Below are positions 43,538 to 51,873 of a stretch of DNA of 64,000 bases, one piece after another. Within the stretch, counting starts at the first letter, position 1, and every line of letters begins with the position of its first letter. The stretch lies in NCBI GenBank assembly GCA_002746415.1, contig NVXD01000001.1, forward strand, positions 309,275-373,274. Direction: 5' to 3'. Source of the DNA: Flavobacteriaceae bacterium. Its GTDB lineage: Bacteria > Bacteroidota > Bacteroidia > Flavobacteriales > Flavobacteriaceae. Made by a program: the position numbers and the translations under genes. The notes beneath the pieces are model-generated. The model had not been told where the DNA came from. It was given only the letters and a program-made list of their open reading frames with translations, and searched no databases.

Positions 43538-43611
43538 CTCCTCCTCTAGGGCTCGAACCTAGGACCCTCTGATTAACAGTCAGATGCTCTAACCAACTGA
43601 GCTAAGGAGGA
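43538..43611 (-). tRNA. tRNA-Asn (anticodon GTT)
   Basis: Read on the minus strand, 74 bases fold into a standard cloverleaf: acceptor TCCTCCT with AGGAGGA, D-arm region AGCTCAGTTGGTTAGAGC, anticodon stem TCTGA/TCAGA closing the loop CTGTTAA (anticodon GTT, Asn), and T-arm with GGTTCGAGCCC. The discriminator base is G. CCA is not encoded. It lies 85 bases after rseP and next to an integrase relic. Confidence 0.96.
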
Positions 43612-43617
43612 AAATAA

Positions 43618-43640
43618 CCTGCCTAATATCCTTAGGCGGG
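43618..43640 (-). other. hairpin in the 5' leader of pre-tRNA-Asn
   Basis: CCTGCCTAA and TTAGGCGGG form a nine-bp stem (one G-U pair) around TATCC, just 5' of the mature tRNA on the minus strand. It lies at the start of the predicted transcript from the promoter at 43643-43673, so it would be part of the leader that RNase P removes. Confidence 0.5.
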
Positions 43641-43642
43641 TG

Positions 43643-43673
43643 CAAATATAAACGTATTTTTCAAATACCCCAA
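43643..43673 (-). promoter_or_regulatory. promoter of tRNA-Asn
   Basis: On the minus strand, TTG (43671-43673) is followed by 20 bases and then TATATTTG (43643-43650), a full match to the Bacteroidota TTG-N17-23-TAnnTTTG promoter. Transcription would start near 43637 and include a short leader before the tRNA. The tRNA is thus not dependent on rseP transcription. Confidence 0.75.
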
Positions 43674-43696
43674 ACAAAAAAAGAGGGTTTTATTAT

Positions 43697-45013
43697 TTAT
43701 AAAAACTTTTTAATAATATTCCAGATATCATTACCAAAAACTAAAGCCATTAAACCCATTAAAATAACGAATCCAACTATTTGACCTCGCTCTAAAACCT
43801 TCTCACTTGGCATTCTTCCAGAAATCATCTCATATAACAAAAACATAACATGCCCACCATCCAATGCTGGTATTGGCAAAATATTTAAAAAGGCCAGCCA
43901 AACTGAAAACATTGCCATAAATGACCAGAAAAAAGTCCAATCCCATGTGGTTGGCATCATATCAACAATACCTATTGGTCCCTTTACTTGCTTATACGCT
44001 TCTGTTTTTGTGTTGAAAATTACTTTAAACTGTCGTATTTGATTTGTAAGAACATCAATTGTTTTATTAAACCCAGCAGGTATTGCACCTAAAAAAGTAA
44101 ATTCGTCCGTAATTCTTAAATCGGCCATATCAACCTCTATACCTATAATTCCTTCGTTCGGAACCACTAATTCTGCATCTTTAAGCTCGTTGTTTCTAAT
44201 AATTTTTATGGCCAATTTATTATTTGGTGATGACTGAATTTTTTGTCTAAACTCATCCCAATAAATTGTCTTTACCCCATTTACCTCAACAATCTCATCC
44301 CCTGGTAAAATGCCTGCTTTTTCAGCGACTGAATTTTCAGCAACTTTTTTAATAATTGTTTTAGACCTATATCCCATAAAATTCTTGCCCTGGGATTCAA
44401 ATACCTGCTTTTTCCCTTCATCACTTAAAGGAACTGTTAGCCTTTGACCATTTCTTTCAACAGTAATTTCATCTCCTAAAATAATGCCTAAAACTGCTTC
44501 CTTAAATTTCTTAGATTTTTTCCCGTCTACCTCAAGAATCTTATCTCCTGTTTTTAATCCTAATTTTTCTCCAATTGAATCTACAACTATACCATATTTT
44601 AAACTATCAGAAGGTATATAAGTGTCGCCCTGAGTAAACAACATTGTAGAATATATAACCCATGCCAGAACAAAATTCACAATAACCCCTCCCAACATAA
44701 TAATCAATCGTTGCCAAGCTGGTTTACTACGAAATTCCCATGGTTTGGGTTCTTCTTTCATGGCTTCTGTATCCATGCTCTCATCTATCATTCCAGCTAT
44801 CTTTACATAACCTCCCAAAGGTAACCAGCCAATACCATACTCCGTATCTCCAATTTTTTTCTTAAATAGTGAAAACTTAACATCAAAAAACAAGTAAAAT
44901 TTTTCAACTTTAGTTTTAAAGTATTTAGCAGGAATAAAGTGACCCAACTCATGTAGAATTACCAATATTGAGATAATAAGTAGGAACATCACTATTTGCG
45001 TAAACAAACCCAT
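43697..45013 (-). CDS. rseP: RIP metalloprotease, site-2 protease RseP
   Basis: The 438-residue inner-membrane protein is a site-2 intramembrane metalloprotease. The zinc motif HELGH is at 21-25 in the first helix, and the third ligand Asp is in NILPIPALDGGH (about 384-395). Two PDZ domains lie between (KFKEAVLGIILGDEIT region and GILPGDEIVEVNGVKTIYWD). It cleaves membrane-bound anti-sigma factors or stress regulators after a first protease cut; the ECF sigma/anti-sigma pair at 50.5-51.8 kb in this window is one possible but unproven client. Downstream lies tRNA-Asn with its own promoter. Confidence 0.95.
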   Translation of the reverse strand: MGLFTQIVMFLLIISILVILHELGHFIPAKYFKTKVEKFYLFFDVKFSLFKKKIGDTEYGIGWLPLGGYVKIAGMIDESMDTEAMKEEPKPWEFRSKPAWQRLIIMLGGVIVNFVLAWVIYSTMLFTQGDTYIPSDSLKYGIVVDSIGEKLGLKTGDKILEVDGKKSKKFKEAVLGIILGDEITVERNGQRLTVPLSDEGKKQVFESQGKNFMGYRSKTIIKKVAENSVAEKAGILPGDEIVEVNGVKTIYWDEFRQKIQSSPNNKLAIKIIRNNELKDAELVVPNEGIIGIEVDMADLRITDEFTFLGAIPAGFNKTIDVLTNQIRQFKVIFNTKTEAYKQVKGPIGIVDMMPTTWDWTFFWSFMAMFSVWLAFLNILPIPALDGGHVMFLLYEMISGRMPSEKVLERGQIVGFVILMGLMALVFGNDIWNIIKKFL

Positions 45014-45150
45014 AATTTTTTTCTTTTTAAAACGCCCAAAAGTACACTTTTAGGTGGTCTTAAAAAAGAAAACCATTGGACTCCACTTCTTTTTAAGAAA
45101 CATTTAGCAGCAAAATGCCGTTAATTCTTTAACAATCCTAAATGCTGCTG

Positions 45151-45158
45151 TACCTTTG
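45151..45158 (+). promoter_or_regulatory. -7 element of the SCO gene
   Basis: TACCTTTG matches TAnnTTTG and lies 11 bases before the ATG at 45170, so the leader would be very short. It is divergent from rseP. Confidence 0.55.
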
Positions 45159-45169
45159 CAATAAAAAAC

Positions 45170-45844
45170 ATGCTTTCTTTTTTTAGCAAATACAAGTTTT
45201 TTGGAATTGGATTCCTCCTACTCTCCGCAATCATTATTTCTTTGTTCTACAATGCATTGCAACCAAAAAAAACCTTGCTCATATACAACCCTGCTATGGT
45301 CAACTCAGAATTGGTGGACAGCACAATGCGTTATATTAAAAAATACCACACCATAGCCGATTTTTCTTTAACCAATCAAAATGGGAAAACCATTACCCAA
45401 AAAGAGTATGAAGATAAAATCTATGTCGCCGACTTCTTCTTTACTACCTGCCCTACCATATGCCCAATCATGACCAAGAATATGGCGGCCTTACAAGAAC
45501 ATATTTTAAACGACGATGATGTATTGTTACTTTCCCATTCTGTTACCCCGCAAATTGATTCTGTTGCCCAACTTAAAAAATATGCCCTAGAGAAAGGGGT
45601 TATAGATAGCAAATGGAACTTGGTTACCGGCGATAAAAAACAAATCTATGAATTGGCCAGAAAATCGTATTTAGCCGTTAAAACTGATGGTGATGGAGGT
45701 CCTTATGATATGATACATACTGAAAATTTCATCCTTGTGGATAAAAAGCGTAGAATTAGAGGATTTTATGATGGCACCAAGGAAGAAGAAATTGAAAAGT
45801 TACTTGAAGATTTAAGTATTTTAAAAGGGGTGTACCATGAATGA
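45170..45844 (+). CDS. SCO family copper-binding thioredoxin-like protein
   Basis: The 224-residue protein has a single N-terminal membrane anchor (about 11-30) and a periplasmic thioredoxin-like domain. The copper site is CPTIC (Cys94, Cys98) with a His in MIHTENFILVDKK (about 180-182). SCO proteins deliver copper to, or keep reduced, the Cu(A) centre of cytochrome oxidase; related members act as thiol reductases. No oxidase genes are visible here. It precedes feoA by 87 bases, but feoA has its own -7 element, so co-regulation is not established. Confidence 0.9.
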   Translation: MLSFFSKYKFFGIGFLLLSAIIISLFYNALQPKKTLLIYNPAMVNSELVDSTMRYIKKYHTIADFSLTNQNGKTITQKEYEDKIYVADFFFTTCPTICPIMTKNMAALQEHILNDDDVLLLSHSVTPQIDSVAQLKKYALEKGVIDSKWNLVTGDKKQIYELARKSYLAVKTDGDGGPYDMIHTENFILVDKKRRIRGFYDGTKEEEIEKLLEDLSILKGVYHE

Positions 45845-45897
45845 TTCTTGGCAATGAATTTCACAGTTTTTTCACAATTTTATTCAGTTTTTTCATT

Positions 45898-45905
45898 TAC
45901 TTTTG
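45898..45905 (+). promoter_or_regulatory. -7 element of feoA
   Basis: TACTTTTG matches TAnnTTTG, 26 bases before the GTG start of feoA. No good -33 match or Fur box was recognised around it. Confidence 0.5.
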
Positions 45906-45931
45906 CCTTTACTTTTATTCAATCTAAATAA

Positions 45932-46180
45932 GTGTTGAGGACTACTGTAGCGCATTTAAAAAAAGGTCAAAAAGGAATCATTACCGATTTCACCGAAGAC
46001 ATTCTTCCAATTAAATTATTGGAATTGGGATGTTTACCTGGCAATGTTGTAGAACTTGTCCAAATAGCTCCTTTAAAAGATCCAATCTATATTAACGTGA
46101 GTGGTACGCATATCGCCATACGAAAATCTGTTGCAGAGCAAATTGAAGTAGAAATCATTGATGAAACTCAAAAAAAATGA
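45932..46180 (+). CDS. feoA: ferrous iron transport protein A
   Basis: The 82-residue protein is a single SH3-like FeoA domain: RTTVAHLKKGQKGIITDFTE, then LLELGCLPGNVVELVQIAP with the usual Gly residues, and ISGTHIAIRKS-type ending (here VSGTHIAIRKSVAEQIEV). FeoA is a cytoplasmic helper of FeoB. It starts with GTG 45932 or the adjacent TTG 45935, and its stop overlaps feoB's ATG by four bases. Iron-dependent control is likely, but no Fur site could be pointed out. Confidence 0.93.
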   Translation: MLRTTVAHLKKGQKGIITDFTEDILPIKLLELGCLPGNVVELVQIAPLKDPIYINVSGTHIAIRKSVAEQIEVEIIDETQKK

Positions 46181-48414
46181 GCAAACAAATCAATGTTGCA
46201 CTTATCGGAAATCCAAATACGGGAAAGACTTCTGTTTTCAACAAACTTACTGGGCTTAACCAAAAGGTTGGGAACTATCCTGGGATTACAGTAGAAAAAA
46301 AACAGGGCGTTTGTAAATTACCAAGAGGCTTAAAAGCACATATTATTGACCTGCCTGGCACTTACAGTCTTAATACCACTTCCTTGGATGAAAGTGTAGT
46401 GGTAGAATTACTTTTAAACAAAAACGACAAAGATTTTCCCGATGTTGCAGTGGTAATAAGTGATGTGGAAAATCTTAAACGTAATCTACTCCTCTTTACT
46501 CAGATAAAGGATTTAAGAATTCCCACGCTTTTGGTTATCAACATGGCTGATAGGATGTCCAAAAAAGGAATAACCTTGGATATCCCCCTCTTGGAAAAAA
46601 AATTGGATACAAAAATCGCATTAGTCAGTACCAGAAAAGGAACAGGTATAGCTGAACTTAAGTCGCTTATTTCAGATTATAGAAATTTATCCGTCACTCC
46701 AAATATTGATACTTCGGTAATTGCACCTGAATATTTTGAACAACTCAAAAAAACCTTCCCCAATCAAGATCTTTATAAGCTATGGTTGGTCATTACCCAA
46801 GATGTTAATTTTACCTCTATTGATAAAAAACAAATAGATGACGCATCTTCCATTACAACAAAATCGAAAGTAGCGCTGAAAAAATTACAACATAAAGAAA
46901 CCGTTCTGAGGTATCAATTTATCAATAGTTTTCTTAAGAAAGGGTATGAGGTAGACCTCAACGCTGCAAAAGGCTTTAGAGCATCACTAGACAAAATCCT
47001 TACTCACAAAATCTTTGGTTACCTTATTTTCTTTGTGATATTGCTCACCATGTTCCAAGCTATTTATGATTGGAGCGGTTATCCCATGGATTTTATTGAG
47101 GCATCTTTTGCATTTGCAACAGAATGGGTTAAAAACACTTTACCTCCTGGGGTACTTACCAATCTAATTGCTGAAGGGATTTTGGCTGGAATTGGCGGCA
47201 TTGTCATCTTTGTTCCGCAAATAGCATTTTTATTCCTATTCATAGCGCTTTTAGAAGAAACGGGGTATATGAGTAGGGTAGTGTTTTTAATGGATCGATT
47301 AATGCGTCCTTTGGGATTGAGCGGTAAAAGTGTTGTACCCCTTATTTCTGGGACAGCATGTGCTATACCCGCAATAATGGCAACACGGACCATTGAGAAT
47401 TGGAAAGAACGCTTGATTACCATCTTAGTAACTCCGTTCACCACCTGTTCAGCAAGGTTGCCCGTATACCTCATTATAATTGAATTGGTGATACCAGAAG
47501 ATCGATTTTTAGGATTAAGCTACCAAGCACTTACTCTAATGCTATTGTACCTTATTGGTTTTGCTGCTGCTATAGTTTCTGCCATGATTTTGAACAAAAT
47601 TTTAAAAATCAGGAGCAAGTCATTTTTTGTTATTGAAATGCCCAACTATAAATTACCCTTGTTTAAAAATGTTGCTATTACGGTATTGGAAAAAACAAAA
47701 AGCTTTGTATGGGGTGCAGGAAAAATCATTCTTGCCATTTCAATTGTTTTATGGTTTTTGGGTTCTAATGGATTTTCTGAAGAGTTTAACGATGCAGAAA
47801 ACATTGTGAAAAATAAGATCAAAACACAAGGCTTATCAGATTATAATAAAACCAATATTGAAAACAAGTTATTGGTATATAAAGAAAACCTGCAAGATAG
47901 TATGGCAAAGAAGGCATATGCTATAAACACCAAAGCTGTTTCAGATTCTCTTGACCAACGAAAACTTGCTCTTATTGAAAATGCACAGAATGAAGAAATT
48001 GCGAGTTACAAATTAGAAAATTCATATATAGGTTATATGGGTAAAGCCATAGAGCCTATTGTAAAACCTTTGGGGTACGATTGGAAAATAGGCATAGCCC
48101 TAATCACATCTTTTGCAGCAAGAGAAGTTTTTGTAGGCACATTGGCCACTATCTACAGTGTGGGCAGTGATGAACAAGAAACCATTACAAACAGAATGGC
48201 AGCAGAAGTAAATGCCGATACAAAAAAGCCATTATTTAATTTGGCATCTGGCATCTCAATCATGTTATTTTATGCATTCGCTATGCAATGTATGGGCACC
48301 TTGGCCATTGTAAAACGTGAAACCAATAGCTGGAAATGGCCAGTATTACAATTAGTGCTTATGAGCGGTTTTGCTTATATTGTTGCTTTAATGGCATATC
48401 AAATATTAAAATAA
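46177..48414 (+). CDS. feoB: ferrous iron transporter B
   Basis: The 745-residue protein is the inner-membrane Fe2+ transporter. The N-terminal G domain has G1 GNPNTGKT (10-17), G3 DLPGTYS (about 58-64), NMAD (G4) and STRKGTG (G5). A helical GDI-like linker follows, then two Gate domains (VVPLISGTACAIPAIMATRT near 390; ALITSFAAREVFVGT near 646). A charged loop of about 90 residues before the last gate (VSDSLDQRKLALIENAQ) is typical of Bacteroidota FeoB. It is co-transcribed with feoA and the Cys-rich peptide at 48416. Confidence 0.96.
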   Translation: MSKQINVALIGNPNTGKTSVFNKLTGLNQKVGNYPGITVEKKQGVCKLPRGLKAHIIDLPGTYSLNTTSLDESVVVELLLNKNDKDFPDVAVVISDVENLKRNLLLFTQIKDLRIPTLLVINMADRMSKKGITLDIPLLEKKLDTKIALVSTRKGTGIAELKSLISDYRNLSVTPNIDTSVIAPEYFEQLKKTFPNQDLYKLWLVITQDVNFTSIDKKQIDDASSITTKSKVALKKLQHKETVLRYQFINSFLKKGYEVDLNAAKGFRASLDKILTHKIFGYLIFFVILLTMFQAIYDWSGYPMDFIEASFAFATEWVKNTLPPGVLTNLIAEGILAGIGGIVIFVPQIAFLFLFIALLEETGYMSRVVFLMDRLMRPLGLSGKSVVPLISGTACAIPAIMATRTIENWKERLITILVTPFTTCSARLPVYLIIIELVIPEDRFLGLSYQALTLMLLYLIGFAAAIVSAMILNKILKIRSKSFFVIEMPNYKLPLFKNVAITVLEKTKSFVWGAGKIILAISIVLWFLGSNGFSEEFNDAENIVKNKIKTQGLSDYNKTNIENKLLVYKENLQDSMAKKAYAINTKAVSDSLDQRKLALIENAQNEEIASYKLENSYIGYMGKAIEPIVKPLGYDWKIGIALITSFAAREVFVGTLATIYSVGSDEQETITNRMAAEVNADTKKPLFNLASGISIMLFYAFAMQCMGTLAIVKRETNSWKWPVLQLVLMSGFAYIVALMAYQILK

Positions 48415-48415
48415 T

Positions 48416-48565
48416 ATGAATGATATTCAAAATATATTGGTTTATGTTATTGTCGCCATAGCCATTGGCTATTTGGCCAAAAAATATGTACTCCCAAAAA
48501 CCCTTTTTTCCTCCAAAAAAAGCAAGAATAAATCTTGTGGAGAGGATGATTGCGGTTGCCATTAA
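48416..48565 (+). CDS. FeoB-associated Cys-rich membrane protein
   Basis: This 49-residue gene lies one base after the feoB stop. It encodes one membrane helix (IQNILVYVIVAIAIGYLAKK, about 4-23) and then a Ser/Lys-rich linker ending in SCGEDDCGCH, with three Cys and a terminal His. This is the pattern of the FeoB-associated Cys-rich proteins, proposed as small FeoC-like partners or iron ligands. The short length explains why it is easily missed. A weak hairpin (ATTGTA/TACAAT) follows. Confidence 0.8.
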   Translation: MNDIQNILVYVIVAIAIGYLAKKYVLPKTLFSSKKSKNKSCGEDDCGCH

Positions 48566-48819
48566 ATTGTATCCTACAATCAATCTTTTTATTAAAGTTC
48601 TTTACAGGCAACCATTTACAGATTTGTTCCGTCTTTAGATTAAGTGCTTGATTATTCTTAACAAAAAGGAAATCATGCGAAATGATGATTTTGACCGTAA
48701 CAAATGGACCCAATTTTCGTCTTCTTGTTAAAAAAAGAATAAATAGGTATTAAGAAAATCTAAAAAACACCTGAATCCCTAAAGTGTCTTCTTTTATTTG
48801 TCAACAACAAATTCAGCTT

Positions 48820-50346
48820 ATGAATAAAACAACTACCTCTATTAGTATTTTTTTGTTATGCTTTTGCTCTTGTACCTTTGGCCAGGTGTTAAGTTCCAAA
48901 GTAATAGATTCCGTCTCTAAAAACCCTATTCCGTATGTAACCATCCTTTTATCTGATGACAGTGGGGTTATTACCAATGAAGAAGGACAGTTTAGTATTC
49001 AAATACAAGAAGCTATAAAAAATACGGACTCCATATTTATTTCCTGCATGGGCTATGAGACTATGGCGTTGCCTCTACAACAATCCATAGACAGTATTCT
49101 TTATTTACAACCAAAGGCCATAGAATTGAACCATGTCATCCTAACCAACAAAGAGTATACAGCTGATGAGCTCCTTGTTTTGGTCAAGAATAACATCAAC
49201 CAAAATTACAATAGGAACACCTCTAAAAAAAGGCTGTTCTATAGAGAATCTAACTACCAGAATTTTACTAAAATGGATTATACTTTTAAAAAATCCACTA
49301 TTAAAGAGTTCAATAAAGAGTTCATTGATTCCATACTCCAGTCTTTTCCCAAAAGTGCACCCTACTATACAGAAATTCTATGCGATTTTTATGGTGACCA
49401 TTCAGAGGAAAATCAGAAAATAAATATCATAAAAGCCTCTCAACTTTATGATAAGAATGCCGAGTTAAGTTTTAAAGGTATGGAAGAGAAATTCAATACC
49501 ATTATAAAACGAAATGTAAAACCCGACTCCTATTTTAAGATAAAATCTGGCATATTTGGTACTAAAGTAGACATGGATGATATGCTGAACGAGGAGGATT
49601 CGGAGACCACCAAAGATGAAGAAGCCTTGAAAAAAGAACTGGAGGAAAAGAAAAAACATGAGGAGGAAAGAAAAAAGAATTTCTCCGGTCATAAAAGATC
49701 CAGTTTGGCTCGCGTTTTCCAAAGTCATTTTTTCACAGAAAACCCCTATCTAAACTTTCTTCAAAAACCAAACAGATACGATTTTAAGGTTATTGATTTT
49801 ACCTTTTTAGGCAATGAGCCCGTTTACATTGTTGATTTTACCCCTAGTGGTTCTGAAAAGAATAAAGGCAGGTTGTATATCAATGCCGATGATTATGCTA
49901 TTCTTAGAATTGATTATGAAAATGTTAAATCCTTAAAACGATTTAATCTAATGGGGATTTCTCTAAATATATATCAAAAAAAAGGGAAGAAGTTCTTTGC
50001 CAAAGGAAGTGACGGGCTTTATAATTTACATTATTATGAAATGGAAACAGGAAGTCGATTTGGTATAAGCAGGCCCCTAAAAATCATTGAAAAAAACAAA
50101 CATGTAAAAGGTAGGCGCAAACAGAATGAGCTATTCGTTAAATTAGATATGGCGATTACAAGCACCAATAAATCCCAAATCGTTGTTTTTGATGTGAAAA
50201 ATATAGCGGCTTCAGAGTTTGATGCTTTACCAAAAAACAATAAAATATTGCCTACCTATATGTCTCAATATGATCCCGAATTTTGGAAAGGGTATAATAT
50301 TATTGAACCCAACACTGCTATTAGAGAATTCACTGTAGAAGAATAA
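48820..50346 (+). CDS. exported protein with CarboxypepD_reg-like domain
   Basis: The 508-residue protein has a signal peptide (MNKTTTSISIFLLCFCSCTFGQ, cut near FGQ; written here as its two parts: hydrophobic 9-19, end FGQ 22). A carboxypeptidase-regulatory-like beta-sandwich follows (VIDSVSKNPIPYVTILLSD, about 28-46), the domain also found at the start of TonB-dependent receptors. The large C-terminal part (110-508) resembles the flavobacterial DUF5686-like outer-membrane proteins only loosely, with a charged coil (about 270-300, KKELEEKKKHEEERKK). The role is unknown. ATG 48820 is preferred to the GTG at 48784. Confidence 0.7.
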   Translation: MNKTTTSISIFLLCFCSCTFGQVLSSKVIDSVSKNPIPYVTILLSDDSGVITNEEGQFSIQIQEAIKNTDSIFISCMGYETMALPLQQSIDSILYLQPKAIELNHVILTNKEYTADELLVLVKNNINQNYNRNTSKKRLFYRESNYQNFTKMDYTFKKSTIKEFNKEFIDSILQSFPKSAPYYTEILCDFYGDHSEENQKINIIKASQLYDKNAELSFKGMEEKFNTIIKRNVKPDSYFKIKSGIFGTKVDMDDMLNEEDSETTKDEEALKKELEEKKKHEEERKKNFSGHKRSSLARVFQSHFFTENPYLNFLQKPNRYDFKVIDFTFLGNEPVYIVDFTPSGSEKNKGRLYINADDYAILRIDYENVKSLKRFNLMGISLNIYQKKGKKFFAKGSDGLYNLHYYEMETGSRFGISRPLKIIEKNKHVKGRRKQNELFVKLDMAITSTNKSQIVVFDVKNIAASEFDALPKNNKILPTYMSQYDPEFWKGYNIIEPNTAIREFTVEE

Positions 50347-50393
50347 ATATATTGACTCGCGTTATTTTTAACGCATATATCCTCCGATTTGCC

Positions 50394-50436
50394 CAATCTT
50401 GTTTTCTTACTAAAACAAGATTGTGGCATTTTTTTT
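50394..50436 (+). terminator. strong terminator before the ECF sigma gene
   Basis: CAATCTTGTTTT (50394-50405) and AAAACAAGATTG (50412-50423) form a perfect 12-bp stem with a six-base loop, followed after TGGCA by eight T residues. It isolates the sigma/anti-sigma unit from the upstream gene. Confidence 0.85.
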
Positions 50437-50503
50437 AGTTCCAAACGTAACCTTTTGTAAATTCCTGACTATATAGTAATGAACACCAACTAAAAAAACT
50501 CTT

Positions 50504-51028
50504 TTGAAAGAGCTTTCAGACGAAGATCTCATGTTAAAAGTTGCAAAAGGCAATTTGGATATACTCCGGATTCTTTTTGAAAGGCATCACAAACATGTGT
50601 TCAACTTTTTATATAAAATGTCTGGAGATAAAATGTTGAGTGAAGATGTAACACAAGAGGTGTTTTACAAATTAATGAAGTATAGAACTTCCTATAACAA
50701 CGGCAAGTTTGTGTCTTGGTTATTTACCATTGCAAGAAATAGTTTGTCCTCTCATTATAGCAAAGAAAAAGGGAAGTTTACGAGTTTAGATGATGTAAAA
50801 TACATGCTTGCTGAAAAGGAAGAGGAAAGAAATGAAGATTATTCTCATTTACAAAGAGCCTTGAATAAATTGGAAGCATCAGACAGAGAATTGTTGGTTT
50901 TAAATCGATTTCAAGGCGTTAAATATGCAGAATTAGCTGAAATGACAGGCAGTACCCACGGAGCTGTAAAAACCAAAGTCAGCAGGGCCTTAAAAAAATT
51001 AAAGACCATCTATTTTGAAAATATATAA
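50504..51028 (+). CDS. RNA polymerase ECF-type sigma factor
   Basis: The 174-residue protein has sigma-70 region 2 (DEDLMLKVAKGNLDILRILF, then MLSEDVTQEVFYKLMKYR and SWLFTIARNSL) and region 4 (LLVLNRFQGVKYAELAEMTG and THGAVKTKVSRALKKL). No region 1 or 3 is present, so it is an ECF-type factor. It starts with TTG at 50504, since the only nearby ATG (50479) gives a four-codon ORF. It overlaps no gene but is followed after 3 bases by its presumed anti-sigma factor. DUF4097 genes downstream are likely targets or signals. Confidence 0.9.
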   Translation: MKELSDEDLMLKVAKGNLDILRILFERHHKHVFNFLYKMSGDKMLSEDVTQEVFYKLMKYRTSYNNGKFVSWLFTIARNSLSSHYSKEKGKFTSLDDVKYMLAEKEEERNEDYSHLQRALNKLEASDRELLVLNRFQGVKYAELAEMTGSTHGAVKTKVSRALKKLKTIYFENI

Positions 51029-51031
51029 CAA

Positions 51032-51829
51032 ATGAAAAAAAAGCACTTTACAGATTTGTTGCCAGATTATCTGGATGGACTCTTAGATGACATTCAAAAG
51101 AAGCAAGTAGAAACGCATTTAAAAAAGTGTGCTGCTTGCACAAAAGAACTTGAAAGTTTAATAGTTCTTTTCAATTCTTTTGATGCTGAAAAAGAGTTGG
51201 AGCCATCAGATGCACTCAAAAGCAATTTCTACGAGGCATTGGAGCAAGAAAAACAAGAGCATTCTAAAGTGATTGCTTTGAATTCCAAAATACAATCAGG
51301 AAAAAATCCATGGATGCCGAACTTGCTAAAAATAGCAGCCAGTGTTGCTTTATTGATTTGTTCATTCATGCTAGGCAAAAAACAGCAAGAACAAAAAGCA
51401 ACTACTGAAATCGCAGCCTTGATAGATGAAAGTTTGCACATAAAACAAACAGCCATGTTATCATTGATGGAGAACAAATCTGCCAGTAGGCGCATACAGG
51501 GTGTCAACTTTATTGAAGAATTCACAAACCCTGATGAGACTATTGTGGCAGCTTTGGCTGATAGGATGTTGTACGATGAAAACACCAATGTAAGGTTAAC
51601 TGCGGCAGAGGCGTTGCTAGGTTTTACGGCTTCAGAAACCGTAATAAGTGCGTACATATCGGCATTGAAAACTGAGAAAGACCCAGGGATTCAAATTGCA
51701 GTAATTCAAATTTTAGTGCAAATACAAGAGAAAAAAGCAGTGGCTCCTTTACAGAATTTATTACTGAAAGATGATACTCAGCCTTTTGTAAAAAAACATA
51801 TTGAATCATTATTACCAAGTATTATATAA
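51032..51829 (+). CDS. anti-sigma factor with zinc-binding domain, one membrane helix and HEAT repeats
   Basis: The 265-residue protein has a cytoplasmic zinc-finger anti-sigma domain with HLKKCAAC (His29, Cys33, Cys36; about 1-40), a Lys-poor linker, one membrane helix (about 100-115, LLKIAASVALLICSFMLG), and a C-terminal region (about 140-265) of HEAT-like helical repeats (NTNVRLTAAEALLGFTASET, PGIQIAVIQILVQIQEKKAV). The topology would place the HEAT repeats in the periplasm, where they could sense a signal. It is 3 bases after the sigma gene and 44 bases before the first DUF4097 gene. Confidence 0.85.
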   Translation: MKKKHFTDLLPDYLDGLLDDIQKKQVETHLKKCAACTKELESLIVLFNSFDAEKELEPSDALKSNFYEALEQEKQEHSKVIALNSKIQSGKNPWMPNLLKIAASVALLICSFMLGKKQQEQKATTEIAALIDESLHIKQTAMLSLMENKSASRRIQGVNFIEEFTNPDETIVAALADRMLYDENTNVRLTAAEALLGFTASETVISAYISALKTEKDPGIQIAVIQILVQIQEKKAVAPLQNLLLKDDTQPFVKKHIESLLPSII

Positions 51830-51837
51830 CAATCCAT

Positions 51838-51856
51838 GCTGAGAGAAGTCGAAGCA
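51838..51856 (-). repeat. short flavobacterial repeat fragment
   Basis: CTGAGAGAAGTCGAAGCAT matches the repeat inserted in metG (31351-31389) on the opposite strand, 15 of 16 core bases. It lies between the anti-sigma gene and the first DUF4097 gene, inside the putative operon leader of the latter, bracketed by ATGCT and AGCAT. Confidence 0.5.
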
Positions 51857-51873
51857 TCAAAAAACGAAAAATC

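Noticed and set aside
48566..48580. Terminator after feoB-associated gene
   Set aside because: The stem is only six AT-rich pairs, so it is too weak to call as a terminator.
51229..51657. 142-residue antisense frame opposite the anti-sigma gene
   Set aside because: It fully overlaps a well-supported gene in the other direction and has no recognisable motif.
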